Positions 8,179-16,504 of a stretch of 64,000 nt of DNA are shown here, piece after piece. Source of the DNA: Nocardioides panzhihuensis (GTDB lineage Bacteria > Actinomycetota > Actinomycetes > Propionibacteriales > Nocardioidaceae); contig NZ_JACBZR010000001.1 of the NCBI RefSeq assembly GCF_013408335.1, positions 5,171,501 through 5,235,500 on the forward strand, given 5' to 3'. The position numbers were made by a program, and so were the translations under genes. Below the pieces are notes generated by a model. It worked only from the letters and a program-made list of their open reading frames with translations. It was not told where the DNA came from and did no database searches. Each line of letters opens with the position of its first letter. Within the stretch, counting starts at the first letter, position 1.

Positions 8179-9353
8179 ACGGACTGATCGAGTACCTCCC
8201 GCCGACCGGGGCGACCTGGGCCGACCCGTGGCCGATGTACGCCGCACTGCGGGAGCACGACCCGGTCCACCACGTCGCCCGAGGCGACTACTGGGTCCTG
8301 ACCAGGCACGACGACGTCCACACGGCAGTGCTCGATCACGAGACGTTCAGCTCGACCGGCGGGTTGACGACGGCTCAGGACGAGCTCGAGCGAATCGGCC
8401 TGGTAGACAACCCGCCGATGGTGATGACCGATCCACCGGCTCACACGGCATTTCGCAAGCTGGTGAACCGCGGGTTCACGCCGAAGCAGGTCGAGGACGT
8501 GACGCCTCGGGTCACCCGGTTCGTCGTCGAGCGGGTGGAACAGATCAGGGCGGCCGGGGGTGGTGACATCGTCGAGGAGCTGTTCAAGCCTCTGCCGAGC
8601 ATGGTCGTGGCCCACTATCTCGGCGTTCCCGAGGCCGACTGGGGCCGCTTCGACGTGTGGACCGACGCGATCGTCACGGCCAACGCGGCCCAGGACGAGA
8701 CCATCGGAGCCGGAGCCGCCGCCGAGCTCATGGGCTATTTCGCAGAGCTCATCGAGCGCCGCCGACGCGAGCCCGGCGACGACACCGTCTCCCATCTCGT
8801 CGCCGCCGGGGAGGCCGACGACGACGCCGGCCTGCTCCGGGTGCTCGCGTTCGCCTTCACGATGGTCGCCGGTGGCAACGACACGACCACCGGGCTGCTG
8901 GGCGGCGGCCTGCCGCTGCTGGCGGACCGGCCCGACCAGCGCGAGCTGGCTCGGGACGACGTCCCGGCCGCCGTCGAGGAGCTGCTGCGGCTCACCTCGC
9001 CCGTGCAGGGGCTCGCGCGGACCACCACCCGCGACGTGACGATCCACGATGTCACCATCCCCGCGGGGAGGAAGGTTCTGCTCTGCTACGCCGCCGCCAA
9101 CCGGGATCCGCGCGCCTTCGGTGCCGACGCCGAGGAGCTCGACGTCACCCGCAGGCCGCGGCAGATCCTGACCTTCGCCCACGGCGCCCATCACTGCCTG
9201 GGTGCCGCGGCAGCCAGGATGATGGGTCGGGTGACGCTCACGGAGATACTCGGCCGGATGCCTTCCTTCACCGTCGACCACGACTCCATGGCGTGGGCGC
9301 CGGGGAGCTACGTACGCAGGCCCGTCAGCCTCCACGTCGAGGTCGGTCGATGA
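8160..9353 (+). CDS. Cytochrome P450
   Basis: 397 residues, soluble bacterial P450. The I-helix oxygen-activation motif AGGNDTT is at 237-243, the ExxR helix is EELLR at 273-277 and the heme-binding loop is FAHGAHHCLG with Cys346 as the iron ligand. ATG 8172 (giving MSHGLIEY) is an in-frame alternative start lying in the second half of the operator. No redox partner gene is adjacent, so it must use a shared ferredoxin system such as FprA. The next gene, 25 bp downstream, encodes a TetR regulator. Substrate unknown. Confidence 0.9.
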   Translation: MSNDMSHGLIEYLPPTGATWADPWPMYAALREHDPVHHVARGDYWVLTRHDDVHTAVLDHETFSSTGGLTTAQDELERIGLVDNPPMVMTDPPAHTAFRKLVNRGFTPKQVEDVTPRVTRFVVERVEQIRAAGGGDIVEELFKPLPSMVVAHYLGVPEADWGRFDVWTDAIVTANAAQDETIGAGAAAELMGYFAELIERRRREPGDDTVSHLVAAGEADDDAGLLRVLAFAFTMVAGGNDTTTGLLGGGLPLLADRPDQRELARDDVPAAVEELLRLTSPVQGLARTTTRDVTIHDVTIPAGRKVLLCYAAANRDPRAFGADAEELDVTRRPRQILTFAHGAHHCLGAAAARMMGRVTLTEILGRMPSFTVDHDSMAWAPGSYVRRPVSLHVEVGR

Positions 9354-9378
9354 TCGAGCGACCGGGAGCGAGGACCGC

Positions 9379-9939
9379 ATGAGCTGGCTCGCCGAGGCGA
9401 AGACGGACCTCGCCGCCGAACGGATCCTCGACGCGGCGGGCGCACTCTTCGTCGAGCGCGGCGTCGGCAAGCCGGGCATGGACGAGGTCGCCCGCGCGGC
9501 CGGCTGCTCGCGGGCGACCCTGTACCGCTACTTCGAGAACCGACAGGTCCTGATCCAGGCCTTCGCCCACCGTGAGGCGCGGCTGATCACCGCCCAGGTC
9601 GCCCGGGCCACGGCCGCCGTGCCCGACCCTCGCTGTCGCTTGGTCGAGGCCGTCCTCGTCTGCCTCGCTGCGGTGCGCGAGCGACCTCATCTCCAGGCGT
9701 GGTACGCCGGTGACAGCACGCTGCTCCGCGAGGTGCTGCACGAGTCCTCCGTCATCCGTGGGTCCGCGCAGACCTACCTGGCTCCCGACGCGGAGGGGTC
9801 CGACCCGGATCTCGTCGACTGGGTGCTGCGCATCATCCTGTCGTTCCTCACCGACCCCGGCGACGACGAAGAGGCCGAACGCCGCTTGCTGGAGCGGTTC
9901 CTCCCGGGGACGGCTTCTGCTCCTCAGCGCAACGAGTAG
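9379..9939 (+). CDS. TetR-family transcriptional regulator
   Basis: 186 residues. The N-terminal three-helix DNA-binding domain covers about residues 10-55 (ILDAAGALFVERGVG, then MDEVARAAGCSRATLYRYF). The rest is an all-helical ligand domain without recognisable specificity. It follows the P450 gene by 25 bp, so the two are probably cotranscribed, and the dyad over the P450 start would give autoregulated repression by a P450 substrate. The 3' end overlaps the convergent hemolysin III gene by 16 bp. Confidence 0.88.
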   Translation: MSWLAEAKTDLAAERILDAAGALFVERGVGKPGMDEVARAAGCSRATLYRYFENRQVLIQAFAHREARLITAQVARATAAVPDPRCRLVEAVLVCLAAVRERPHLQAWYAGDSTLLREVLHESSVIRGSAQTYLAPDAEGSDPDLVDWVLRIILSFLTDPGDDEEAERRLLERFLPGTASAPQRNE

Positions 9940-10640
9940 GTGGTGACGGAGACGGCGACGTACTGGGCCACGAAGGCCAGCACGGTGAGGAGATGGAAGA
10001 CCTCGTGGAAACCGAACCAGTCGGGTGACGGGTTCGGACGCTTCGCCGCGTAGACGAGACCGCCGGCCGTGTAGAGCAGCCCGCCGGCGGCGACCAGGGT
10101 CACGGCCGTGACGTTGACCCAGGTCGGGAAGCGATCAGCGCCGTCGAGAAGCTGCGGGGCGAAGAGGACCGCGACCCAGCCGAGGGCGATGTAGAGCGTT
10201 GTGAGGAACCAGCGGGGTGCGTCGATCCAGAGGATCCGAAACAGGAGACCGGCGATCGCGCAGCCCCAGACGATCCCCAGCATCCACGCCCGTGCCGCGC
10301 CCGACAGGTAGAGGAACGCGAACGGCGTGTAGCTGCCGGCGATGAAGACGTAGATGTTGGCGTGGTCGAAGCGACGCCAGAACGCCCAGATCCGTGGCCG
10401 CCAGTTGCCGCGGTGGTAGAGGCCGGAGACGCTGAACAGCAGCACTGCGCTGGCGGCGTAGATCGATGCCCCGACCCGGGTGAGGGTGGTGGGTGAGAGG
10501 ACGATCAGGACCGCGAACGCCGCGGTGAGCAGGGGCACCGAACCGGCATGCAGCCACCCGCGCAGGTGCGGTTTGACCTCGGCGATCTTGTCGGCCATCA
10601 CGTCAGCGGCCCGGTCCAGGGCATCGTCGCGGCGGCTCAC
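9924..10640 (-). CDS. Hemolysin III / PAQR-family membrane protein
   Basis: 238 residues from a GTG at 10640 whose first base sits in a 4-bp overlap (GTGA) with the glpD stop. Seven hydrophobic helices follow a short polar N terminus. The family histidines are present: SGLYHRGNW after helix 2, RRFDHANIYVFIAGSYTPF, and FHEVFHLLTV near the C terminus, which in PAQR proteins bind a metal and support ceramidase-like or channel activity. The role in bacteria is unsettled. It is the last gene of a tetR-glpD-hlyIII operon, which suggests a lipid or envelope connection. Confidence 0.88.
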   Translation of the reverse strand: MSRRDDALDRAADVMADKIAEVKPHLRGWLHAGSVPLLTAAFAVLIVLSPTTLTRVGASIYAASAVLLFSVSGLYHRGNWRPRIWAFWRRFDHANIYVFIAGSYTPFAFLYLSGAARAWMLGIVWGCAIAGLLFRILWIDAPRWFLTTLYIALGWVAVLFAPQLLDGADRFPTWVNVTAVTLVAAGGLLYTAGGLVYAAKRPNPSPDWFGFHEVFHLLTVLAFVAQYVAVSVTTYSLR

Positions 10641-12154
10641 AGGCGAGCTCCGGCGAGGGCGAGGGCACGCTCGGCCAGGGGGAGTGCCGCTTCGCGGTCC
10701 TCGGGCACGAGCCCGACTCGCGTACGCCGGTCGAGCAGGTCGTCGACGTCCACGGCACCTTCGTGGGTCACGCCGAAGACGAGCTCGGCCAGCGTGATGC
10801 CCGCCGGTCCGGGTGCGACCAGCTCCTCCTCGGGAAGACCCGTGGCCCTGGCGGCCTCGTCGATGACGAACCGTGCCTCGGTGCCGAACCGCCGGACCAG
10901 GCGCGCGGGCTCCTCGATCCGGGCCAGTACGTCGCGCGGCGCGGCACCCAGCAGCGGCAGGTCGCGGGTGCGGCACCTGCGGGTGGTGAGTCCGGTCGCG
11001 TCCACGGCGTCCTCGGCCATCTGCCGGTAGGTCGTCAGCTTGCCGCCGACGACGGTCACGACGCCGCGGCGCGAGGTGAGGACTGCATGCTTGCGGGACA
11101 GGTCGGAGGTGGAGCCGTCCGCGTCCAGCAGCGGGCGGAGGCCGGCGAAGGCGCCGACGACGTCGGAGCGCTTGACCGGTCGCTCGAGTGCCGCGGCGAG
11201 CACGTCGAGTAGGAAGCCGATCTCGCCCTCCGTCGGCTGGGGAACGTCGGGGATCTCCCCGTCGACGGGCTCGTCGGTGAGGCCGACGAAGATCGTGCCA
11301 TCGGACTGGGGAAGCGCGAAGACGTACCTGCTGGTGCTGCCCGGGATGGGCACGGTCAGCGCAGACCTGAGCCCGGGGATCGTCTCCGCCCGGAGCACCA
11401 CGTGGGTGCCCCGGCTGGGACGCAGGCGGATCTCCTCCACCAGGTCACCGGCCCACACGCCTGCGGCGTTGACCACCGCGCGAGTCGTGACCGTCCGGGT
11501 CTCCCCGGTGAGCTCGTCGCGGAGCTGAACGGCGGTGCCGGTCGCCTCCAGGACGCGGACCCGGGTGTGGACGTGGGCGCCGTGCGCCGCCGCGGTCCGG
11601 GCCAGGCAGGTGACCAGACGGGCGTCGTCCTCGAGCTGGCCGTCCCAGTTGATCAGGCCGCCACGAAGCCCGGCGGAGCGCAGCGCCGGCGCCAGTCGCA
11701 TCGCCTCGGTGCGGGAGACCCGCCGGGGCCGGGGAAGCGTGTCGCGTCGGGTCCGGGCCGCGAGCCGGAGCAGGTCGCCGGTGCGGAACCCGGCGGCAGC
11801 GAGCGTGGCCTGGGTGTGCGAGACGCTGGTGCTCAGGGGCAGCAGCCAGGGCAGCGGGCGGGTCAGGTGCGGCGCCGTACGCTCCATCAGGATGCCGCGC
11901 TCGACGGCGCTCTCGTAGGCGATCCCGAGCTGCAGCGAGGCGAGGTAGCGCAGGCCGCCGTGGATCAGCTTGCTGGACCAGCGCGAGGTGCCGAACGCGA
12001 CGTCATGAGCGTCGATCGCCAACACCCTCAACCCGCGTGAAGCGGCGTCGAGGGCGACGCCGGCCCCGGTGACCCCGAGGCCGATGACGACCAGGTCGAC
12101 CTGCTCCGGCGCTCCGTGGAGGCCCGGCAGGATGCGTGCGGTGTCTGCGGTCAT
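10637..12154 (-). CDS. glpD: Glycerol-3-phosphate dehydrogenase (FAD, GlpD type)
   Basis: 505 residues from the ATG at 12154; the longer open frame to 12499 runs antisense-free through the TetR gene and is not the real start. FAD motif VVIGLGVTGAGVALDAASRG is near residue 20, followed by the GlpD signature SSKLIHGGLRYL. The C-terminal VVGGKLTTYRQMAEDAVD segment is the usual GlpD FAD/substrate loop. It oxidises sn-glycerol 3-phosphate to dihydroxyacetone phosphate at the membrane, feeding quinones. Starts and stops overlap by 4 bp with the TetR gene before it and the hemolysin III gene after it. Confidence 0.92.
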   Translation of the reverse strand: MTADTARILPGLHGAPEQVDLVVIGLGVTGAGVALDAASRGLRVLAIDAHDVAFGTSRWSSKLIHGGLRYLASLQLGIAYESAVERGILMERTAPHLTRPLPWLLPLSTSVSHTQATLAAAGFRTGDLLRLAARTRRDTLPRPRRVSRTEAMRLAPALRSAGLRGGLINWDGQLEDDARLVTCLARTAAAHGAHVHTRVRVLEATGTAVQLRDELTGETRTVTTRAVVNAAGVWAGDLVEEIRLRPSRGTHVVLRAETIPGLRSALTVPIPGSTSRYVFALPQSDGTIFVGLTDEPVDGEIPDVPQPTEGEIGFLLDVLAAALERPVKRSDVVGAFAGLRPLLDADGSTSDLSRKHAVLTSRRGVVTVVGGKLTTYRQMAEDAVDATGLTTRRCRTRDLPLLGAAPRDVLARIEEPARLVRRFGTEARFVIDEAARATGLPEEELVAPGPAGITLAELVFGVTHEGAVDVDDLLDRRTRVGLVPEDREAALPLAERALALAGARL

Positions 12155-12750
12155 GGCGTGAGGAACCTCCGGACGAGCTCGGCGAGCTCGTGGTCGAGAC
12201 CAGCGTGGGTGACGGTCTCGTCCGTCATCGTGTGGGAAGAGAACAGGAACCCGTGAGCAGTGAGCACGATGCTCCGGGCCAGCAGCACCGGGTCCCCCGC
12301 TCGCAGGCTCCCCTCGGACTGGCCCCGGGTGATCTGCTCGGCGAGCATGTCGAGGACCGCGTCCTGGGACCGGCCGCGCCGGTGGAGCAGATAGCGCAGC
12401 AGCCACTCGGGATCGACATCGACCATCCGGCGCAGCAGTGCGTCCTCCCGAAGAGCCGCGACGCTCCCGGCCACGCCGGTCGCGATCCGGTCGGGCCATG
12501 ACGCATCTCGGTCGTCGGTCGCCACCACGGAGGCGACGACCTCAGCCCATTCGCGGGTCATCAGGTCGCCGAACAGCGAGTCCATGTCGACGTACGTGCG
12601 GTAGACGGTCATCCGGGAGACGCCCGCGCGGTTGGCCACGTCGGTGAGAGTCGTGCGCTTCCACCCCACGTCGAGGACGCAAGCGCGCGCCGCGGTGAGC
12701 AGCCGATCGGCGGTCGACGCCTCCGTGGCGTTGTTGCGTTCTGACGTCAT
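12151..12750 (-). CDS. TetR-family transcriptional regulator of the glpD / AGPS-like divergent unit
   Basis: 199 residues from the ATG at 12750; a GTG 9 bp upstream is possible. The HTH is at about 15-60 (LLTAARACVLDVGWKRTTL, then VANRAGVSRMTVYRTY). It heads the leftward operon with glpD and hlyIII (4-bp overlap with glpD) and is divergent from the FAD oxidase at 12768, with only 17 bp between the start codons. An imperfect palindrome fills that gap, so one operator likely controls both directions. The position matches Rv2250c in M. tuberculosis. Confidence 0.88.
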   Translation of the reverse strand: MTSERNNATEASTADRLLTAARACVLDVGWKRTTLTDVANRAGVSRMTVYRTYVDMDSLFGDLMTREWAEVVASVVATDDRDASWPDRIATGVAGSVAALREDALLRRMVDVDPEWLLRYLLHRRGRSQDAVLDMLAEQITRGQSEGSLRAGDPVLLARSIVLTAHGFLFSSHTMTDETVTHAGLDHELAELVRRFLTP

Positions 12751-12769
12751 GTGTAACACTGTAACGCAT
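12749..12769. promoter_or_regulatory. TetR operator in 17-bp divergent gap
   Basis: A 21-bp imperfect palindrome runs from the ATG of the TetR gene to the ATG of the FAD oxidase. Its core is GTGTAACAC followed by TGTAACGC, and 15 of 21 positions are symmetric. It covers both start codons, which argues for leaderless or very short-leader transcripts on both sides. Confidence 0.55.
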
Positions 12770-14336
12770 GACGCTCGAAATGCATCCTCAGCGCTGGGGG
12801 GATCCTGCCCACGCCGCGCCCCTGCCGGAGTCCGTCAGAGGTCTCGTCGACGCCTTCGTGGGCACCCGTGACACCCCGGCCGTGGAGGACGTTCGACTTC
12901 CGGACGCCGGCATCGGCGACGACCTGCTCGCCGCGCTGCGGGCAGAGATCGGCGACGACGCGGTCCTCGTCGACGACGAGTCGCGCCGCCTCCGTACGCG
13001 GGGCAAGTCGACCCCCGACCTGATCCGGGCACGCACCGGCGACCTGGCCGACGCGCCGGACGCCGTGGCCCGGCCGGGCTCGCCCGAGCACGTCGCCGCG
13101 GTCCTGGCCTGGGCGGTCGACCACCACGTCGCGGTGGTGCCCTTCGGCGGCGGCACCTGTGTCACCGGTGGGCTCGCCGCGCGCCGGGACGGCTACGCCG
13201 GGCTGATCAGCCTGGACCTGGTCCGTCTCGACCAGCTGCTCTCGGTCGACAAGGTGTCGATGACGGCGGTCCTGCAGCCGGGCATGCGCGGTCCTGCCGC
13301 GGAGGCAGCGCTCGCCGAGCACGGTCTGACCCTCGGCCACTTCCCGCAGTCCTTCGAGTTCGCCTCCATAGGCGGCTTCGCCGCCACCCGCTCCAGCGGC
13401 CAGTCCTCGGCCGGGTTCGGCCGTTTCGACGACATGGTCGTCGGTCTTCGCGTGGCGACGCCCGTGGGTGAGCTGGTGCTCGGTTCCTCGCCGGCCAACG
13501 CCGCCGGACCCGACCTGCGCGAGGCCGTGCTCGGCTCCGAGGGCACGCTCGGCGTGATCACCGAGGTCACTGTTCGGGTTCGCGCCCTGGCCGCCGAGAA
13601 GGTCTATGAGGCATGGTCCTTCGCGACCTTCGCCGAAGGTGCGGAGGCCATGCGGACCCTTGCGCAGTCGGGTCGGCTGCCCACCGTGCTGAGGCTCTCC
13701 GACGAGACGGAGACGATGGTCAACCTCGCCAGCCAGAGCGACATCGGCGGCGACGGCGTGACCGGCTGCCTGATGATCGCAGGGTACGAGGGCGAGGCCG
13801 CTTCGGTCGCCGCCCGCCGGGCCGAGGTCACCACCGTGCTCGAGTCGCTCGGCGGCACCGACCTGGGCGAGGAGCGCGGACAGGCCTGGGCCGCGGGACG
13901 CTTCCACGCCCCATACCTGCGCGACTCCATGCTGGACGCGGGCGTTCTCGTGGAAACCCTCGAGACCGCCACCTTCTGGTCCAACCGCGAGCAGGTCTAC
14001 CAGGCCGTGAAGCAGGCGCTCGAGACGTCGCTGGGCGAGGGCACCCTGGTCCTCTGCCACATCTCGCACGTCTACGAGACGGGCTGCTCGCTCTACTTCA
14101 CCGTGGCCGCCAAGCAGGCCGAGGACCCGCTGCCGCAGTGGCTCGCCGCGAAGGCCGCGGCCTCGGACGCGATGATCGAGTCCGGCGCGACCATCACCCA
14201 CCACCACGCGGTCGGCACCGACCACAAGCCGTGGCTGGCGCGCGAGATCGGCCCGGTCGGCGTGGCGATGCTGCGGGGTCTGAAGGGCGCCGTCGATCCC
14301 GCCGGAGTGCTCAACCCCGGGGTGCTGATCCCATGA
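12768..14336 (+). CDS. FAD-linked oxidase, alkyl-DHAP synthase-like
   Basis: 522 residues. The PCMH FAD-binding domain contains VVPFGGGTCVTGGL (about 125-138) and ASIGGFAATRSSGQSSAGFG (about 203-222). The C-terminal half carries THHHAVGTDHKPWL (about 483-496), close to the HHH segment of eukaryotic alkyldihydroxyacetonephosphate synthase (AGPS). True AGPS makes the ether bond of ether lipids; bacterial homologues are often of unknown substrate. It overlaps the diacylglycerol kinase gene by 4 bp and is divergent from glpD, so a glycerophospholipid role is plausible. It corresponds in position to Rv2251. Confidence 0.85.
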   Translation: MTLEMHPQRWGDPAHAAPLPESVRGLVDAFVGTRDTPAVEDVRLPDAGIGDDLLAALRAEIGDDAVLVDDESRRLRTRGKSTPDLIRARTGDLADAPDAVARPGSPEHVAAVLAWAVDHHVAVVPFGGGTCVTGGLAARRDGYAGLISLDLVRLDQLLSVDKVSMTAVLQPGMRGPAAEAALAEHGLTLGHFPQSFEFASIGGFAATRSSGQSSAGFGRFDDMVVGLRVATPVGELVLGSSPANAAGPDLREAVLGSEGTLGVITEVTVRVRALAAEKVYEAWSFATFAEGAEAMRTLAQSGRLPTVLRLSDETETMVNLASQSDIGGDGVTGCLMIAGYEGEAASVAARRAEVTTVLESLGGTDLGEERGQAWAAGRFHAPYLRDSMLDAGVLVETLETATFWSNREQVYQAVKQALETSLGEGTLVLCHISHVYETGCSLYFTVAAKQAEDPLPQWLAAKAAASDAMIESGATITHHHAVGTDHKPWLAREIGPVGVAMLRGLKGAVDPAGVLNPGVLIP

Positions 14337-15253
14337 GTGACCCAGGCGCTCGCTCGTTCTCGTTCCTGATCAACCCGCTCTCGGGAGGCGGCGCGGCCCC
14401 GGCCGCCGTCGTGCCCGTGGCGCGGATCATGAGGGACGCGGGCGCGAGCGTCGAGGTGACATACTCCCCCGGACCCCGCGCCACGCTCGACATCGTCGAG
14501 GCGGCGGTGGAGCGTGGCGATGTCGTCGTCTCGGTCGGTGGCGACGGGATGCTGTCCTCCATCGCCGGTCAGGTCTCGACGCTCGGCGGCACTCTCGGCA
14601 TCGTCCCCGCGGGCCGCGGCAACGACTTCGCCCGGATGCTCGGTCTGCCCACCGATCCCGAGGGTCTCGCCAGGATCCTGCTCGAGGGCACGGCCCGCCC
14701 GATCGACCTGCTGTCCCTGCGGACGGGCGAGGCCGAGCCGCGGGTGGTCGCGGGCTCGGTCTACTGCGGCGTGGACGCCATCGCGGGGGAGATCGTCGAC
14801 AAGGTGCGCTGGCTGCCGCGCAAGCTGCAGTACCCGTACGCAGCGGTGCACTCGCTCGCGACGTACAAGCCCATCGGGGTCCACGTCACCGTCGACGGAG
14901 AGGCCCACGACTTCCGCGCTGCGACCGTCGTCGTGGCCAACTCGAAGTACTACGGCTCCGGGATGAAGATCGCGCCCGGAGCCGAGGTCGACGATGGCCT
15001 CCTCGACGTGATCGTCATCGAGGCCGCGAGCCGACGAGGCCTGCTCCAGTCGCTCCCGACGGTGTACGACGGCGCGCACGTCGACCGCACCGAGGTGCAC
15101 GTCATGCGCGGACGCTCGGTGACGCTCAGCGGCACCCCGTCCGCGCCGATGGGTGGCGACGGCGAGCCCCTGGGTCACCTCCCCGCCTCTCGGGATGGCG
15201 CGGCCCGCGTGGACATCCTGGCCGGCGCGCTGGACCTCCTGCTGCCGAGCTGA
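14333..15253 (+). CDS. Diacylglycerol kinase family lipid kinase
   Basis: 306 residues from an ATG that overlaps the previous stop by 4 bp. The DAGK catalytic nucleotide loop VVSVGGDGMLSS (about 62-73) is followed by GIVPAGRGNDFARMLGLP, the second conserved kinase loop. The C-terminal beta-sandwich includes VVANSKYYGSGMKIAPGAEV and DGLLDVIVIE. It phosphorylates diacylglycerol or a related lipid at the membrane face. The M. tuberculosis counterpart by position, Rv2252, is a diacylglycerol kinase linked to phosphatidylinositol mannoside synthesis. Here it likely completes the lipid unit with the AGPS-like flavoprotein. Confidence 0.92.
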   Translation: MSDPGARSFSFLINPLSGGGAAPAAVVPVARIMRDAGASVEVTYSPGPRATLDIVEAAVERGDVVVSVGGDGMLSSIAGQVSTLGGTLGIVPAGRGNDFARMLGLPTDPEGLARILLEGTARPIDLLSLRTGEAEPRVVAGSVYCGVDAIAGEIVDKVRWLPRKLQYPYAAVHSLATYKPIGVHVTVDGEAHDFRAATVVVANSKYYGSGMKIAPGAEVDDGLLDVIVIEAASRRGLLQSLPTVYDGAHVDRTEVHVMRGRSVTLSGTPSAPMGGDGEPLGHLPASRDGAARVDILAGALDLLLPS

Positions 15254-15403
15254 AGCTCCGGGTCGAGGTGCGCGGCGCGGACCAGCAGGACGTGCAGGGT
15301 CCGCGGACCGTGCACCCGCGATCGCTGAACCTTCGCGCGCAGCGCCTGAGATCTCTCGGCAGGCGTGTTTCACCAGCGCCGCCGGATCGGGCACAGTGAC
15401 GGC

Positions 15404-16438
15404 ATGGGACCCGCGATCCGTGCGTCGAGCCTGAGGGGGTTCGTCCCGCTGGTGGAGCGGCTGGGCGGCGAGCCGGATCGGTTGCTCGCCCGGTTCGGTA
15501 TCCCGGCCTCCGCCCTCGGGTCGGAGGACGCCTGGGTGCCGATCACCGAGCACGATCTCATGCTCGACGCGGCGGCGGCCGAGCTGCGGTGCCCGGACCT
15601 GGGCCTGCGGCTGGCCGAAGCACAGGACCTGTCGATCCTGGGACCGCTGGCCGTCGCCATCCAGGCGTGCTCCACGGCGGCCGAGGCGCTGGAGACCGGA
15701 TCGCGCTATCTGTACGCCCACAGCCCCGCACTCCGCGTGGCGGTCGAGCCCGATCCGCACGGGCGGCAGGGCGTCGTGGGGCTGAGCTATCGCAAGGACC
15801 TGCGCGAGTCGTCCTACTCGCCGCAGGCGACCGAGCTCGGCCTGGGGCTCTTCTTCCGGATCGCGAGCACGCTCGTCGGTGGGCTGTCGGGCCTGCGCTC
15901 GGTCGAGCTGCCTCACCAGCCTCTCTCCCCGGTGCGCCGCTACACCGACTACTTCGGCGTCGACGTGAGGTTCGGACGTACGACCGCGGTGCTCCGGGTC
16001 GACCGTCGAGTGCTCGACGAGGCGTTCGCCACCGCCAACGAGTCGATCCGGCTGCTGGCCCTCGACCATCTCCGAGAGCGATACGACGACCCGGCGCAAC
16101 GGGTCTCGACCCAGGTCCGCGGGGCACTCGCCGAGGCGCTCGGGACCAACCCGCCGGCGGTGGCGGCGGTCGCGCGGCTGCTGGCCCTCCACCCACGTAC
16201 GCTGCAGCGCCGGCTGGCCGCGGAGGGCACCAGCTTCGAGGCGGTTCTCGACGAGGTGCGCCGCGACGCCACCCGTCGCCACCTGACCACGACGATGCTG
16301 CCCCTGGCCCAGGTGGCCACGCTGGTCGGCTTCACCGAGCAGTCGACCCTGAGCCACGCCGCGCGGCGCTGGTTCGGCTGCAGCCCGCGAGAGCTGCGAC
16401 GAGAGGCGACCAGGACCGCTCTCACTTTGTCGCACTGA
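15404..16438 (+). CDS. AraC-family regulator with arabinose-binding-type N-terminal domain
   Basis: 344 residues from the ATG at 15404; an upstream GTG is less likely. Residues about 1-200 match the OruR/ArgR-type ligand domain found in regulators of degradation genes (LVERLGGEPDRLLARFGIP; YLYAHSPALRVAVE). The C-terminal double HTH covers about 240-340 (VARLLALHPRTLQRRLAAEG and VATLVGFTEQSTLSHAARRW). It lies 66 bp before an MBL/SDR operon in the same direction and probably activates it. Confidence 0.88.
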   Translation: MGPAIRASSLRGFVPLVERLGGEPDRLLARFGIPASALGSEDAWVPITEHDLMLDAAAAELRCPDLGLRLAEAQDLSILGPLAVAIQACSTAAEALETGSRYLYAHSPALRVAVEPDPHGRQGVVGLSYRKDLRESSYSPQATELGLGLFFRIASTLVGGLSGLRSVELPHQPLSPVRRYTDYFGVDVRFGRTTAVLRVDRRVLDEAFATANESIRLLALDHLRERYDDPAQRVSTQVRGALAEALGTNPPAVAAVARLLALHPRTLQRRLAAEGTSFEAVLDEVRRDATRRHLTTTMLPLAQVATLVGFTEQSTLSHAARRWFGCSPRELRREATRTALTLSH

Positions 16439-16504
16439 AACAAGTATCGATGGCTGTCGAGAGACGATCATGGCTTCGAGGCAGGATCCACGAAGGAGCA
16501 GGAC

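Noticed and set aside
13613..15253. 546-residue open frame continuing through the FAD oxidase into the DAG kinase
   Set aside because: Only the part from 14333 is protein-like; the rest is an antisense-free shadow of the FAD oxidase in another frame. The ATG at 14333 overlaps the oxidase stop by 4 bp.
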